From: Heliocidaris erythrogramma
Lineage: Eukaryota; Echinodermata; Echinoidea; Camarodonta; Echinometridae
Length of the DNA: 64,000 nt
NCBI GenBank assembly: GCA_025617745.1
Contig: CM046853.1
Coordinates: 37,993,065 to 38,057,064, forward strand
Reading direction: 5' to 3'
Within the stretch, counting starts at the first letter, position 1. Every line of letters begins with the position of its first letter. A model generated the notes under the pieces. It was not told the origin of the DNA, made no database searches, and worked only from the letters and a program-made list of their open reading frames with translations. Made by a program: the position numbers and the translations under genes. Positions 1 through 13,100 of this stretch are shown here, in pieces.

Positions 1-560
1 GTTGGAGGTCACATGATAAGGTCAAAGGTCATTTCAGGTCAAACGTTAAAGTTTACCTGCAAGACTCTCTTATGACAGATAACTTTGCAACCGTCAATCA
101 CTTTTCAACCAAACTTGGGTTGTAGATGCACTAAGGGGACCTGCATGTTATGGTGCCGTTGGAGGTCACATGATAAGGTCAAAGGTCATTTCAGGTCAAA
201 CGTTAAAGTTTACCTGCAAGACTCTCTTATGACAGATAACTTTGCAACCATCACTCACTTTTCAACCAAACTTGGGTTGTAGATGCACTGAGGGGACCTG
301 CATGTTATGGTGCCATTGGAGGTCACATGATAACGTCAAAGGTCATACGTTAAAGTTTACCTGCAAGACTCTCTTATGACAGATAACTTTGCAACCATAA
401 CTCACTTTTCAACCAAACGTGGGTTTTAGAAGCACTTGGGGGACCTGCATGTTATGCTGCCATCAGAGGTCACATGGTAAGGTCAAAGGTCATTTCAGGT
501 CAAACATTATAGTTTACCCGCAAGACTCTCTTATGACATAATTTTGTAAACGTCACTTTC
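1..560. repeat. Tandem repeat, 157-bp unit, about 3.5 copies
   Basis: The phrase TTGGAGGTCACATGATAA recurs at about 1, 158 and 315 and in a diverged form near 465, so the period is 157 bp. The third copy has lost a short internal piece. The array touches the window edge and probably continues upstream, in the intron before the first visible GABPB exon. Each unit carries AGGTCA half-sites, including a direct repeat with 1-bp spacing (AGGTCAAAGGTCA) in several copies. No coding potential is seen. Confidence 0.9.
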
Positions 561-915
561 CAAACAGTAATGTAGATATATGCAAGCATAACTTATGCAG
601 ATTTATGCACTTGGGGGACCTGTTGCATGGCAACAGAGATCACGATATTTCTAGTTATCGCATGTGGGCGAGACACATTATCGCTAATGCCTTGTTTTGT
701 GATCAAGTTAATTTTGTTTATTTAATTGTCACATAAATACAGTAATTACGGAACTTTAGAGGTCAACACTTACCTTCCATAAATCAGTGGTCTGAGTTAC
801 GCCAGGTTTAACTTAATTGCTTTTATTAAATTACGGACCAACCTGTCCTACAAAAAGTTCAAAATATGAGAAAGTAGGAAATAATATTTTAACAATTTTA
901 CCTGGTTTGTTTCAG

Positions 916-1113
916 CTTGGTCTGTCTCCACTCCACTGGGCTGCCAAGCATGGGCATGTAAGCACTGCAGAGGTGTTACTTCGAGCAGGAGTCAGTCGAG
1001 ATGCTAGGACTAAGGTCGATAGGACACCTCTGCACATGGCTTGTCAGGAGGGCCATCAGCAGGTAGCTGAGGTGCTGTTAGCTGCTGGAGCCGACATTGA
1101 TGCACAGGATATG
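916..1113 (+). CDS. GABPB: GABPB exon: ankyrin repeats (first visible exon)
   Basis: This exon codes 66 residues, phase 0 at both ends. It is bounded by TTTCAG before 916 and GTAGGA after 1113. It holds two ankyrin units: [19 protein letters not shown] and then [19 protein letters not shown]. The segment [18 protein letters not shown] is the family signature for GABP beta. The frame stays open upstream to 817, but that part is intron: the homology starts exactly at the splice acceptor. Confidence 0.93.
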
Positions 1114-4100
1114 GTAGGATGGTCTTTACTCTTGGACATAAACTATTCTCAAATTTGAACATGAATCATAATGTTTTTAGCCTTGTCTCACATGATTTGA
1201 TGAAGAGTCTAAAAAAATGCAGAGGAAAATATAGTGACACCAATAATTCTGTATCTTACAATAAGGAAGTATGCTGTGGAGCCTTTGTTGCAGGCAGTTA
1301 CTTCTTTTTCATCTCCATTAGCCATTCATGTACTACATTATGTTTGAGCCAGTCTAAAGTGCTATTTTTGTGAGACATCATCATTTTCAAAATTTGCTAA
1401 TTTGCAACCGTAGTCATGCTTTTAAGGAACGAGAAATTAGCATGACGGCTTTCCATACAATCTCTGTTTCATTCATGTTGTCTTTGTTTTTAAAGCTAGA
1501 GCATCATTCGTTTGTCAACAATGCTGATTGTACATTATGAGCTGCCTTAGGCAAACTTCTCGCTGCTTCAAGCATGAGAATAGCAAGTTTTGAAAACGAC
1601 ATTGCATCACAAATATAGCTGTAGAATCAAAACGCCTTAACCAAAATTGATGATCGTGGTGTCATTCTACTTGGAAAAGAATTTTCTAACTAATTATATT
1701 GAGTCAACGATGTCCTTGAAATTGCAGATCTCAAGTGTTGCATTCTCTCTGGGCCACCCTGTGTAATGGAGGACTTTTTCAGTTCATTATTTAAATGCAA
1801 GATTGTTCAGATGCGGTAGATGTAGACAGGTTTTAATCACTGACTACATTAAATAGTAATTTGTGAAGGTTCTGTAATACATTTTTTTTGGTGGTGGTTG
1901 TTCATTGAACTCGATGAGCAGATATAATACTGCTGATTGTTATATTTATCATGTTTCAGCTGAAAATGACGCCACTCCACTGGGCAGTTGAGAGGGAGCA
2001 TATGGAGGTGGTAGGCTGCTTGCTGAGACATGGAGCAGATATGTCAAAGCTTAACAAAGTAAGACTTAATTTTTTTTTTAATTATTTAAATGATTTTAGA
2101 AAATTATGTCCTAAAAAAAGAACAACAATTTTCCACTAACACCATACTTAAGAACAGCTCCACCCGGCGATGTGGTGCATTGCCAGTGACTCTAATAATC
2201 GTGCAACGCAGCATCTGATCCCACCTTGCCCGGGATGCCACTGTGAATTCATTAATCCTTAAGAAACCATAAAATGCTACACACAATGTGGCGGAGTATA
2301 ACAACACATTGTATGTGCTAACACAAACATGTTCCAAATCGGTTAACATTTGGTTCAAAACGGATACCGTGATGGGATGCCTAGCATCTCTTCTTGAGGT
2401 GCGGTGTCTTCATCTGTCCACTAATTTTGAAATAACAAAATTCAGAGTCACATCCTTTTTCCCAGCTGTTTGCAGATAAAATGCTAGTCCAGAAATGTAG
2501 GTTTGAACAGTAGACCCTGCATACCCACGCCAAGATAAATAAGCCACAAATTGAGCTACCCTCTCGACATAAGGTCATAGTCATATACCCTGCAGAATTT
2601 CTTGTATGCCTCTAGTGCCACAGCGTATGTTGGATGAGTACTACCTGCCCTAGACGCCATCAGCAGCTGAGTGTGCTCTATAGCCAGCTGTTCCACAGTC
2701 AGAGGTTGCCTGAGGTTGCAGTCGCAACCGAGCCCAAATTCTGACTGCCGCAGACTAAAAGTGGTGTCGCCTAGCCCTGGGGCTGTCCCAAAATCACATT
2801 AGCATACTGCCAGTACTATCAGTAAAACCTACTGGATCCAAAAAGCTATACTGACAACTCTGAGTCGATATCGGCTGTCCTGACTAGGCCTATTAATATT
2901 CAATTCAATTCAATTCGATTTATTTCTCAATCATTAAAAATCACAATCAAAATAAAATATATCTTTCATGTATAATAATATTTACGGTAAAGAAAAGGAA
3001 GCTGACTAGAGCTTGTAATTGATGCAGCTCCCTAACTTAAATATGTACGGACATAATGTACAAAAGAGATTTTTTTAAAAGGTATTACACCCTCCAGTCA
3101 TACACTACAAATCAAACACACCATTTCCACACATAAATTCACACATACAATCACATGGGGAGAAGGGGTGGGGGAGGTAACATTGCAAACAACTACGGCA
3201 ATTAATTATTATAATCCAGTGGTACTACCCAAATAATTATTCCAGTGCTATTGATCCAAATATTCCAATTAGACGTATTTAAGACTCGGTACATTTACGT
3301 CCATCCTAGATGAGAGCCATGAATTGAATGAAAGCTCCTCTGTTAATTTTTGTTTGTGTGCAGCACTCGCTGCCGCATTCCTTTCCAATGTAATACAATT
3401 CTTGCCAATGTAATACAATTTGGCGCGCCGACCTAAAAAAAATGTAAACAACTTCTAGACCTACATTTTGTCAGCCGGTCAATAAATCATTTCAAATAGT
3501 TGTTGACTCTTTAAAGTTTATTATATTACATTTCTTCTTTTTTGTATTATGCTAAACAAACAAAGAAAAAAAAAAGAATTCTTCATCTGTATGCAATTTA
3601 AGCTCAATCCATTGTATGCTACTTCTTTTTCTCTCTCAAAGTTTGACAAGTCCTGTATAGATATTGCATCAGACCACCGGAATCCTGTTCTTCTGGACTT
3701 ACTATCATCTACTATGGTAAGTTGATATTAGATTGAAATTTATTCTTTTATGATAACAACAGGAGAGAAAAGAGAAAGAATAGGCAACTTGCTTAGATGT
3801 TTCAATGTTGATATGTTAGACCATGAATTAATGGCAGACTTTTTTGTACAAGAAGAGAGAATATACAAATGTAAGTGATCATATCCATAGAGGAGAACAT
3901 ACCTTTGTGACTTCACCACTGAAAGGGATACCACAGGCACTATGTGATTGTAGTGATTATCCATCTGCTATGCTGGTAACTCAAGAACCAGTGAAAATTG
4001 GCAACCAAACATAGCTAAATATGGAAAAAAGTATGGAATGATGAATCGTGTACATATACATGTAGATTTTGATGCGAGAATTTATAAGGTCAAATGAAAA

Positions 4101-7100
4101 TAGTAAAGATAAAACATCTTATGCAATCTCTGAAGATTTCCTCATAGCAGAGGATTTAATTAGCAGAAAAAATAAAATTCTTTAAAAATGTATCCTACAG
4201 TGTCAATCTTACAACTGTAGATGTCATTTTAAAACAAACTTACACAAGTAAATACACGGGTCACAAGGTCTTACTTGTTTGAAACAAACCAGACAAATAT
4301 CTATTCATAACTTAAGAAATTACAGAACTGAAGGATTTTTTTTTAATGATTAAGACTTTGCTTAAGTATGCAGGTAAACTGCTACTGATTATTGTGGATT
4401 TCAACTTTTGTTGAAAATATTCTTACTTTAGTCATTTGTTAACAATAGAATTCTCATCAAGCATTTGATAACACATTTTAAAAGTTACTTAGCCATTGGT
4501 TAGTTGTATGGTTTTTGATACACCACCCAAAAGCATTCAACAACATTGCTTTGATTAATATTGCAGCAAATAAAGAATGGTGATGATGGTGCATTGCCCA
4601 GCCTAGCAGCAAGTACTATAACTATATCAACAACTGCTCCTCCATCTGTCCTGAACACTATCAAGACTACTACAACATCAATGAGACCTAAAGCCAAAAT
4701 CACTGCCAGTCCAGGCAAAATAAGTCGTAAGTTCATCTAGTATTTGATTTTATTAAAATATGGTTTGCTCCTTTCTTTTGCTCTGTTGTAGGGATATATC
4801 ACTTGAGATATACAGCCAAATTCACTGTCAGTCATGGCAAAATAAGTGGCAAGTTTATCACATTTGAAAAATTGGAAGAAAAAAAAAAATTATAATTTTT
4901 TTTTATATGTTTGCTCCATTATGTTTTCTCTTTTGTAGGGATATACATATGTCAAAGATTTTTCTTGTATGAAGTATACTAAAGAATATAAAATGATTAT
5001 TCATATTTGCTCGCATATTCTGTTCTAAAAACTGATTAGTGATATATATGTTATTTGTATTTTTCACAAATAGTATTTCATTGCTTTATCTCAACCCAGC
5101 ACACAAAAGGTGGTAGTCCTTTTATACCTTGTTATGTAAAGAGAGAAAAATGAAACAGCCATGTCACTCTGCATTAGTAGCCTATTACTGCAATTCACTG
5201 ACATTTGAATGGAATGGAAGTTTGTCATGTTATACATTAACCTTGGTATACATGTTTACTTGTCTGCGCATTAAATTAGCCATTGTGCTTTTATACAAAA
5301 TCAGTGATGAAATTGCAGGTATAGCCCCCCAAAAGACACACCATTCAAGTGTAATAAGCTAAAATACTAAACGATGCATTCATTGTATGTAAGATCCAGA
5401 TCCAGCCCACTTGTTTCATTGGTCAAGAAAAAAAAAATTGGGCATAGTGCATATCTCGAGCATTTTAGTACTTTGATTAGTACCCAAAATAGCTTTATTC
5501 TACATTTCTCTCATATGTTTCTTTTTCATTTGTCAATGAAGTAGGAGAATCTTTTAGGTAGGGGACTGCTTGTAATGACTATGGTTTTTGTCTCTTTCTC
5601 ATAGTTGATCTGGGCTCCAAAGGCAACACAAGTTCCACTTCAGTACTTGCAACATTGGCTGCACTGGCTGAGGCATCTGCCCCACTCAAATCAGCAGGTA
5701 AACGCAAAAACTGCACATTTCTATGATAATTTTGTTAGATACAAGTGTTCATTAAAATTGTGTTGCTCATTGTTTGGCGATGCTTAACACATGTCATGTA
5801 CGTATGTGTGGAAGTTGTGAAGGAAATTGTGATATGAAATCAGTTGCACCCTGTGAATGAGACTGATATATCTTATGATCACTGATTTTTCTTGTGTAAA
5901 GTGAATTTCCATATCTTTAGTTCTTTACCCTAATAAATTTGCTTTTGAAGGAAAATTTTAACAGAATGCAAAAACCCAGAATAACTATGTATGTGGTCCC
6001 ATTAGTTGAATTTGTAACCCAGTATTACAGCTTCATGAAATACACGCATCATATTCTTTTGAACAAACTATTGTCCAAAAGGAAAATCTTTCTTGTAATT
6101 CTTAAGTAGTCTTTTTTACCAATCAAACAATGTTAGTCAATTTATGGATAATCTGTCATCCTTTAAGGTGTTGTTGTCTAGTGGATAAGTCACCACACTG
6201 CGGATTACTAGGTACAACATGTAGGTTCAAATCCCTGCTGTACCACTTCCTCCCACGTCCCTAGGCAAGACATTCTTTTTCATTTGCCTCGACCCAAGTG
6301 GGTACCACTTGAATGCTTAAGTACCTTATTGAGGCATCTAGGCTAGAGCTGGGGTAATAATCCACAGCTTATTGGAAGTGCATAGAGAGTGAGATATTGC
6401 TAAATGTGATGTGCGCCATTCTGGAACTGAATATTAACCCTTTCGAGACAATTGACCACATTTTGTGGTTTGACTCAACAACTTTTGATTCAGGAGAAAG
6501 AGCAAAAATTTCTACACACACTATGTCCATTTTTATTACTTGACCATATTGCGTTTGATGCCAGGAATTTTAAAAACGAGAATAAGCTTCAAAATCCTTA
6601 AATTGGCAACACAATGAGAGGTTCAAAATCATTATTTTTCATCAAAATTGGCAATTTTTTCAACTTTTCGACAAAATTTCGACAAAATTCCTAAACATGT
6701 ATATTGTTCTCAAAGACATTATACCTTATTAGAATCATGTAGCACTGAATGAACAATATTATTGTTGCCAATTTGAAGAACGAAATGTGATCAATTTAGC
6801 CCTTAAATAATTCCTGTCCTGAAAGGGTTAAATACCATGTATTACCCTTTGATATGTTTCTACAGGGTCTGCAAGTGGAGCATTATCCTGGCTTCATGAT
6901 GCATCCATCACAGTGCAGCCAAATCAGACATATACTCTGACAGAGGCAGGGCGTCTGGCCCTTAATCTCACCAAGCCAAAGGCAAAGCCCAAGCCCAAAC
7001 CAGCTAGGCAGAGGAAGTCTTCCAACCCAGCGCCACTTCCAGTTACAACAGCATCAGGAGATGTCATGCTTCATCAGGTGAGAAAGGATAATCTTTCCCT

Positions 7101-10100
7101 GTTCTATTCTATTTTTTCTGTTACACTGTTCTAATGTTCAACCCTATTTTCAGGGGAGGGGGGAGGGGGTAATTTTGACCCTCTTCCCCTCCCAGTATGA
7201 AATCCACGCCTGCCATTTGATTGGTACAGTTACCACACATCATTTGGTGACTTTTTTTTCAGATCAAGTTCGTGAAAATCGCATAATCCATTGCAAGGTC
7301 ACATCACACTTTTTGTCCGCCAAAATTAGAATGGGAAATCAAATATGTTTGTGTACGAGATATCAGTAATGCTATTCCTAAATTGCTGTAAGTCTTCTAG
7401 GCCTTTTGCTTGAATTTGCATGAAATAAAATTCAATATATTTCTAGAACAAACAAAAATCATAAAAACAAGGAAAGACATAAGAAATACAAAGAGTAGAA
7501 TACATAAGAAATTAATAAAATAGTACCAAAGAATTTGTATGAAATTTAATAGTTTATCAATGCAATATTTTTAATTATACTTCTGTAGACTTTTTGAAAA
7601 AGAATCATCTTCATTACTTATTGTATCCCCCGCAGTATGCCGCGTCACATTCTTGTGTACGCACTAGCGGTCACATTTCTCGACAGATTTCTTTCAAACT
7701 TTGTATGGAGGTGTATCTTGGTAAAATCTAGATACCGAAAGATTTTGGTGATGCTGCCCTCAGTGTTCCATCTTTTATAGGGTCAAAGGGCTTATTTTGA
7801 TAGATGACTTGTGTGCACTCTTGTGTGCGCTCTGGCGGTCACATTTCGCAACGGATTTCGTTCAAATTTTGCATGCAGGTGTCTCTTGGTGGAATCTAAA
7901 AACCTATAGTTTTTGGTGATGCTGCCACCAGTGTCCTGTCTTTTATAGGGTCAGAGGTCATACTTCAGGACATGGCGTGAGTGCACTCTGCAGGCCACAT
8001 TTCTGGATGGATTTCTTTCAAATTTTGTATGGGGATGTATCTTGGTATAATCTATGTAGCTTTACTTTTTGGTGATGCTGCCCTCATTGTCCGTCCTTTA
8101 TAGGGTCAAAGGTCATTTTTCCATTTCTTGCACTCTTCTGCATTTCCTGACGGATTTCGTTCAAATTTTGCATGAAGGTGTCTCTTGGTGTAATCTAAAA
8201 ACCTACAGTTTTTGGTGATGCTGCCACCAGTGTCCTGTCTTTTATAGGGTCAAAGGTCATACTGTGGAGAATGGTGAGCGTGCACTCTGAGGGCCACATT
8301 TCTTGATGGATTGCTTTCAAATTTTCCATGGAGATGTAACTTGGTATAATCTACACATCTTTACTCTTTGGTGATGCTGCCCTCATTGTTCCGTCCTTTA
8401 TAGGTCAAAGGTCAGTCTTTTGTGCACTCTAACTTCCACATTTCTTGATGGATTTCTTTCAAATTTTATATGGAGGTGTGTGTCTTGGTGAAATCTACAC
8501 ATCTTTAGTGTTTGCTGATGCTGCCCCCAGTGTTCCGCCCGCTTTTTATAGGGTCAAATTTCATATTTTGGTTGCATGCATTCTGGAGGACACATTTGTT
8601 GACTGATTTCTTTCAGATTTTGTATGGAGGTCCATCATAGATTACTCTAGACCTCTACAGTTTTTGGTGATGCTGCCCTCAGTGTTCCGTCTTTCATAGG
8701 GTCAAAGGTCATATTTTAGTTGATATCTTGTGTGCGCTCTGAGATCACATTTCTTGACAGATTTCTTTCGAATTTTGCATTATATTCTAATCTACACACA
8801 TTGTTTTGGTGATGCTGCTCCTAGTGTTGACAATAGTTTGAGCCACTGGCGGCAATCTCTACACCATCCTTTTGTTTGAGGGAGGGGAGGGGGGAGGTTC
8901 TTTGTCCTTCCTTCAAATTGCTGCCAGTGCCGGGGGATACATTTTGCATTGCGCAGCAATGGACATTTCTAGTTTTTTAATGAAATACCAATAACTATTG
9001 CAAAACAGCCATGTAGTTTGCACAGATTATAATAAAGTTATATTTTGTGAAAAGAATGCAGTGGTTGTCCTATATGTGTGTCAATTTCCATGAAAAATTT
9101 GCATCACTGAGAACTTAGGGGGGGGGGGATTGAAATGAATTCCCCCCCCCCCCCCTTCACCTCCCTCACTAAATAACTCTCAATAAGCCTAACGATAAAA
9201 TGGTTTAACCAAACTCTAACATCAACCTAATGATAGTTATGAGTCAGAGATAATGTCACATTACCTTTCAATACATGAATAATATGCATTTGCATAGTTC
9301 ACTTGACATTGATACCAACAGAAAGGAAGTGGTGAGCATAGAGGGGTTTTGGAAATAAAGGATACCTGTGTGGGATTTCTGTCTGCCTTACTTCCCTATG
9401 CATGAAAATCACTGAGCATAAATAACAGTTCATTAAACAATTGAATACATGAGAGGAAAAAGGTCTCAATTCCATCACAAGTTTGTAGAAAAAAAATGAA
9501 GATATCTTTAAAAGATTAAGACGCAGAATGTTTTCATATTAGTAAGTACAAAATGGTATCCATGCATCAATTATTCCATGAAGATGAAAATATCATGTCT
9601 TTAAAACTTATCTCGAAATATTAAGTTTTTCCCTTAAATAACGAAAAAACTATTTTGATGGACTTGGGCCGTTCTTCTTCTCATCTTCAATTCAATTTTA
9701 GTTTCAGTCACAATTTGAACATACATGTAGGTTCAATGATCTCAAAAACATACATGTATCCCAGCTTACTTCTTGTTGATTGAAGAACTTCAATTACTTT
9801 GGGGCAAAATCAGGAGGATGCAGACAGCTCTTCCTGTTACATCAGCACTGTTGATGTTTATATTCTTGACTAAGAGGCCAGTGGAGGAAGTAATGCCCCA
9901 TGAGATCTTTTGGACATAGTCCAAGAGATCAGTACATACATGTGATGTTGATGGCAAAGTGGCAAGGTGAATGATGATGATTGTGCAAGAACTGATGACT
10001 TTGATGTTATGAAATCTCATATTCTCATTTCTTTTGGTATCTGTTTGAGAATAATGGTGTACATGAACGTGTAAAAGATATATTTTAAGATGTGTTAACG

Positions 10101-13100
10101 CTCAGAATATAACATGTAGAAGATATATTTTAATAATAACAATATAATAATAAATGTAACTTATATAGCGCCAAATCCACTCTGTGGAGTGCTCAAGGCG
10201 CATGTAGAAATTAATTTAAAATTAAACAGAAATATTTTTACATGATTTTTAAAAGAATCAGATGTTACGCACTTTTTGATGTCTTCAGGAAGGCTATTCC
10301 ATAATTTAGGACACGCGTGTGTTAACTCTCAGAATATAGAACTCTGTATCTATTTTACCTTGTAAAAAGGCATGCATTTGAATAAATGATTCAAAATGTA
10401 TTTCATTCCTGTCTCAACTTTCAAGAGTCTTTAATGCTGATATCCTGGAAATATGAATATCATATTTAAAAGTAGAGGTAGATATATTATGAGATTTGGA
10501 AAAGCCATTACAGGATATGCTCGGACAAAAAAGGAAATATTGAAAATTAATTAGCAAGCTATGAGCTGTAATCGTTTAAACCAGATTTACCATACATTAA
10601 TGTTCTAGTTAGCCAAGTTTTGAGTGCTGGGCTCCACTGCTTCAGCTCTGCGTGCACAATCACAATGAGCACAGGTACTAGGTACTGTAAGAAGGGTCAT
10701 GTTCTGATATTGGGCTGCTGCAACCTTCAAGTGAATATATTGTAGTGTTTGGCATGTAATAAGCTGTAAATATATACTAAATACATTCTGTTTTATTGAA
10801 AAATGATGTTATATTAAAGTAGATATTCAAAGAAAATCACAAATATGGCAATTAATGTATCACTAGAAACTGGGAAGCTTACAGATGGCAATCTTATAAG
10901 TTTTATGTCAACTGCGTATCTGGTGATTATAAAAACAACACAAATAAAAGCTCTTCTCAGCATCTGGAATATCCGAGGATTCGCCAGAAATATAGCGATG
11001 TTTTGATGTCGTCACACTCGGGATCGATCCTGCTTAAGCAGACGACGTCCTATAATGAATGAACGTAATTGCAATGCAATTATTTATCAAATTATAAAGA
11101 GTTTGGTGTATTTAAACATGACCTTATTTCACACCATTATAAAGGGAAAGTGAAACTGATTCTGATAGCTAAAACCGTTTGATTGTAAATACATAGGAGA
11201 AGGGTCAATGATCAATGAAATAAACCCCACTTTCAAATTGAAAAGCCCTCCGAATAATAGCAGGATGGTATTCGTTCCCTCTTGAAACGCCGAACATGCC
11301 CCGGTGCAAACAGCTGAAAATACAATGGCGTCTTATTTTGTTTACAAGTGACTGATTCCTTTATTTTTTTAACGCTGCATTTTTCATCAAAATAATACCA
11401 TACACGAAGTTAAGAGTGAGGCAACAGACTAACATTAAGACTGACGCTAGTGAAGGAAGAGAAATAAGTGAAGAGGAGATGACAAAATAGGCTCTGAAAA
11501 ATGTGTAAGATGTTATGGGACATCGTCTGCTTAGCCAGGACTGGTCCAGGGTGTGTCGTCACATATCTCAGCAGCGTTCGAGGAGCTCTTCAGCTGCTAT
11601 ATCGGGGGCTGTATTTTACCGTTTTATAATTGATAATAATCATTACTTCAAATGTTTCCAAGCGTTGAATTTGGATAACCTTGTTTAATTTATGCCATCT
11701 ATGCAATAATAAGTATTAAGCCAATATTTAAAATCATCAACGTTCTACTTTAACATTATTTCAGCTTATTCTGAGAACATACATTATATGCTGGCAAGGC
11801 CGTATGCAGCGGGGGGGCGGGGGGGGCAGTTGCCCCCCCAGAAATTTCAAAATCATACTTTTTTTTAATTGGGTTTTCGACTTTTAAATGACCCAATGAT
11901 TGAAACCGATCATCTTGCCCCCCCAGGAAAAAATTTCTGCGTACGGCCTTGTATGCTGGGCGGCACAGAGTCTCCTGGCTGCAAGCCCTAGGCCCTGTTG
12001 CATAAAACTTTTATGTCATGATTTATGTCATGATTCATGACATAAATCCCTGAATCACAACATAAACATAAATGTCAATGACATAGCTTTAATATGCAGA
12101 GATTTATGTCACGGTCGAGATTTATGTCCTGATTCATTAAATGTTTTGTGCAACAGGGCCCTGGTCGCAAATCCATGGAGTGAATGCTGTAGTGCATACA
12201 TTTATGTACATGTATGCTGTATGGGTCATTATTGAAAAATGAATTGATTAGATAAATTTAGAATTGTAGCTTTAAAAATTATGATCATCTTGTGTAATGA
12301 ATTGTCCCTTTAGTGAAATTTACACTTCTTGCAAGGACTGCTTATTCTACAACATATCAGAAGAGCGCCATCTTTTTTGTTTTTTGGCAGTTAGCCAGTT
12401 AATACAGATGTTACATGTACATCATTTTCCTGTAGAACCTTAGTCATTTTGGGGTAAGGCAAAGTAAAATAATATACATGTTTCTCATCCCCGCCCGCTT
12501 CAATTTTTGAGGCCGCCTCAATAATTTATATTTTATTTTTTATTAAAAAAAAAGAGAAAAAAAATATTTTAAAAACACAATCCGTCGGAATCATTCATTC
12601 TACTCGCTCAGCGCGCGTACGTACGAGCTAGCTATCGACTTACAGTATAGCTATACATGTACACGTACACCACGCACAGTGCCTGCAGCAGTCGTGTATA
12701 TATACATGTACATATGTATGTTCATGCGATCGCGATCGCTAGGTTGCTATTAGGTTCGACAACAGTAAAAATGAAATTGTGGAAACTCAGAGTGCATTTG
12801 AAATATAAACAAATATTTATTATTTATAACAACAGCCTTTGCCTTCCATACCACATCACTGATATTGTGAAGTGAAGAAAAATATAAAGTTTAAATTTCA
12901 TGTCAAACACTCAAGTTAAAAAATTTTTCTTGCCACCATTGGGTAGGGTGATTGTTTTGATTACTAGTCTTTTGACAATACCCGCAAAATATGTGCTTAG
13001 CATCAGTTCATGGCATGAGTTCCATATCTAACCCCTCAATGTTTATTCTGTTTACAGTGGATAATTTTAGAGAGGTTACATCTGAAACTTTTCTACAATT

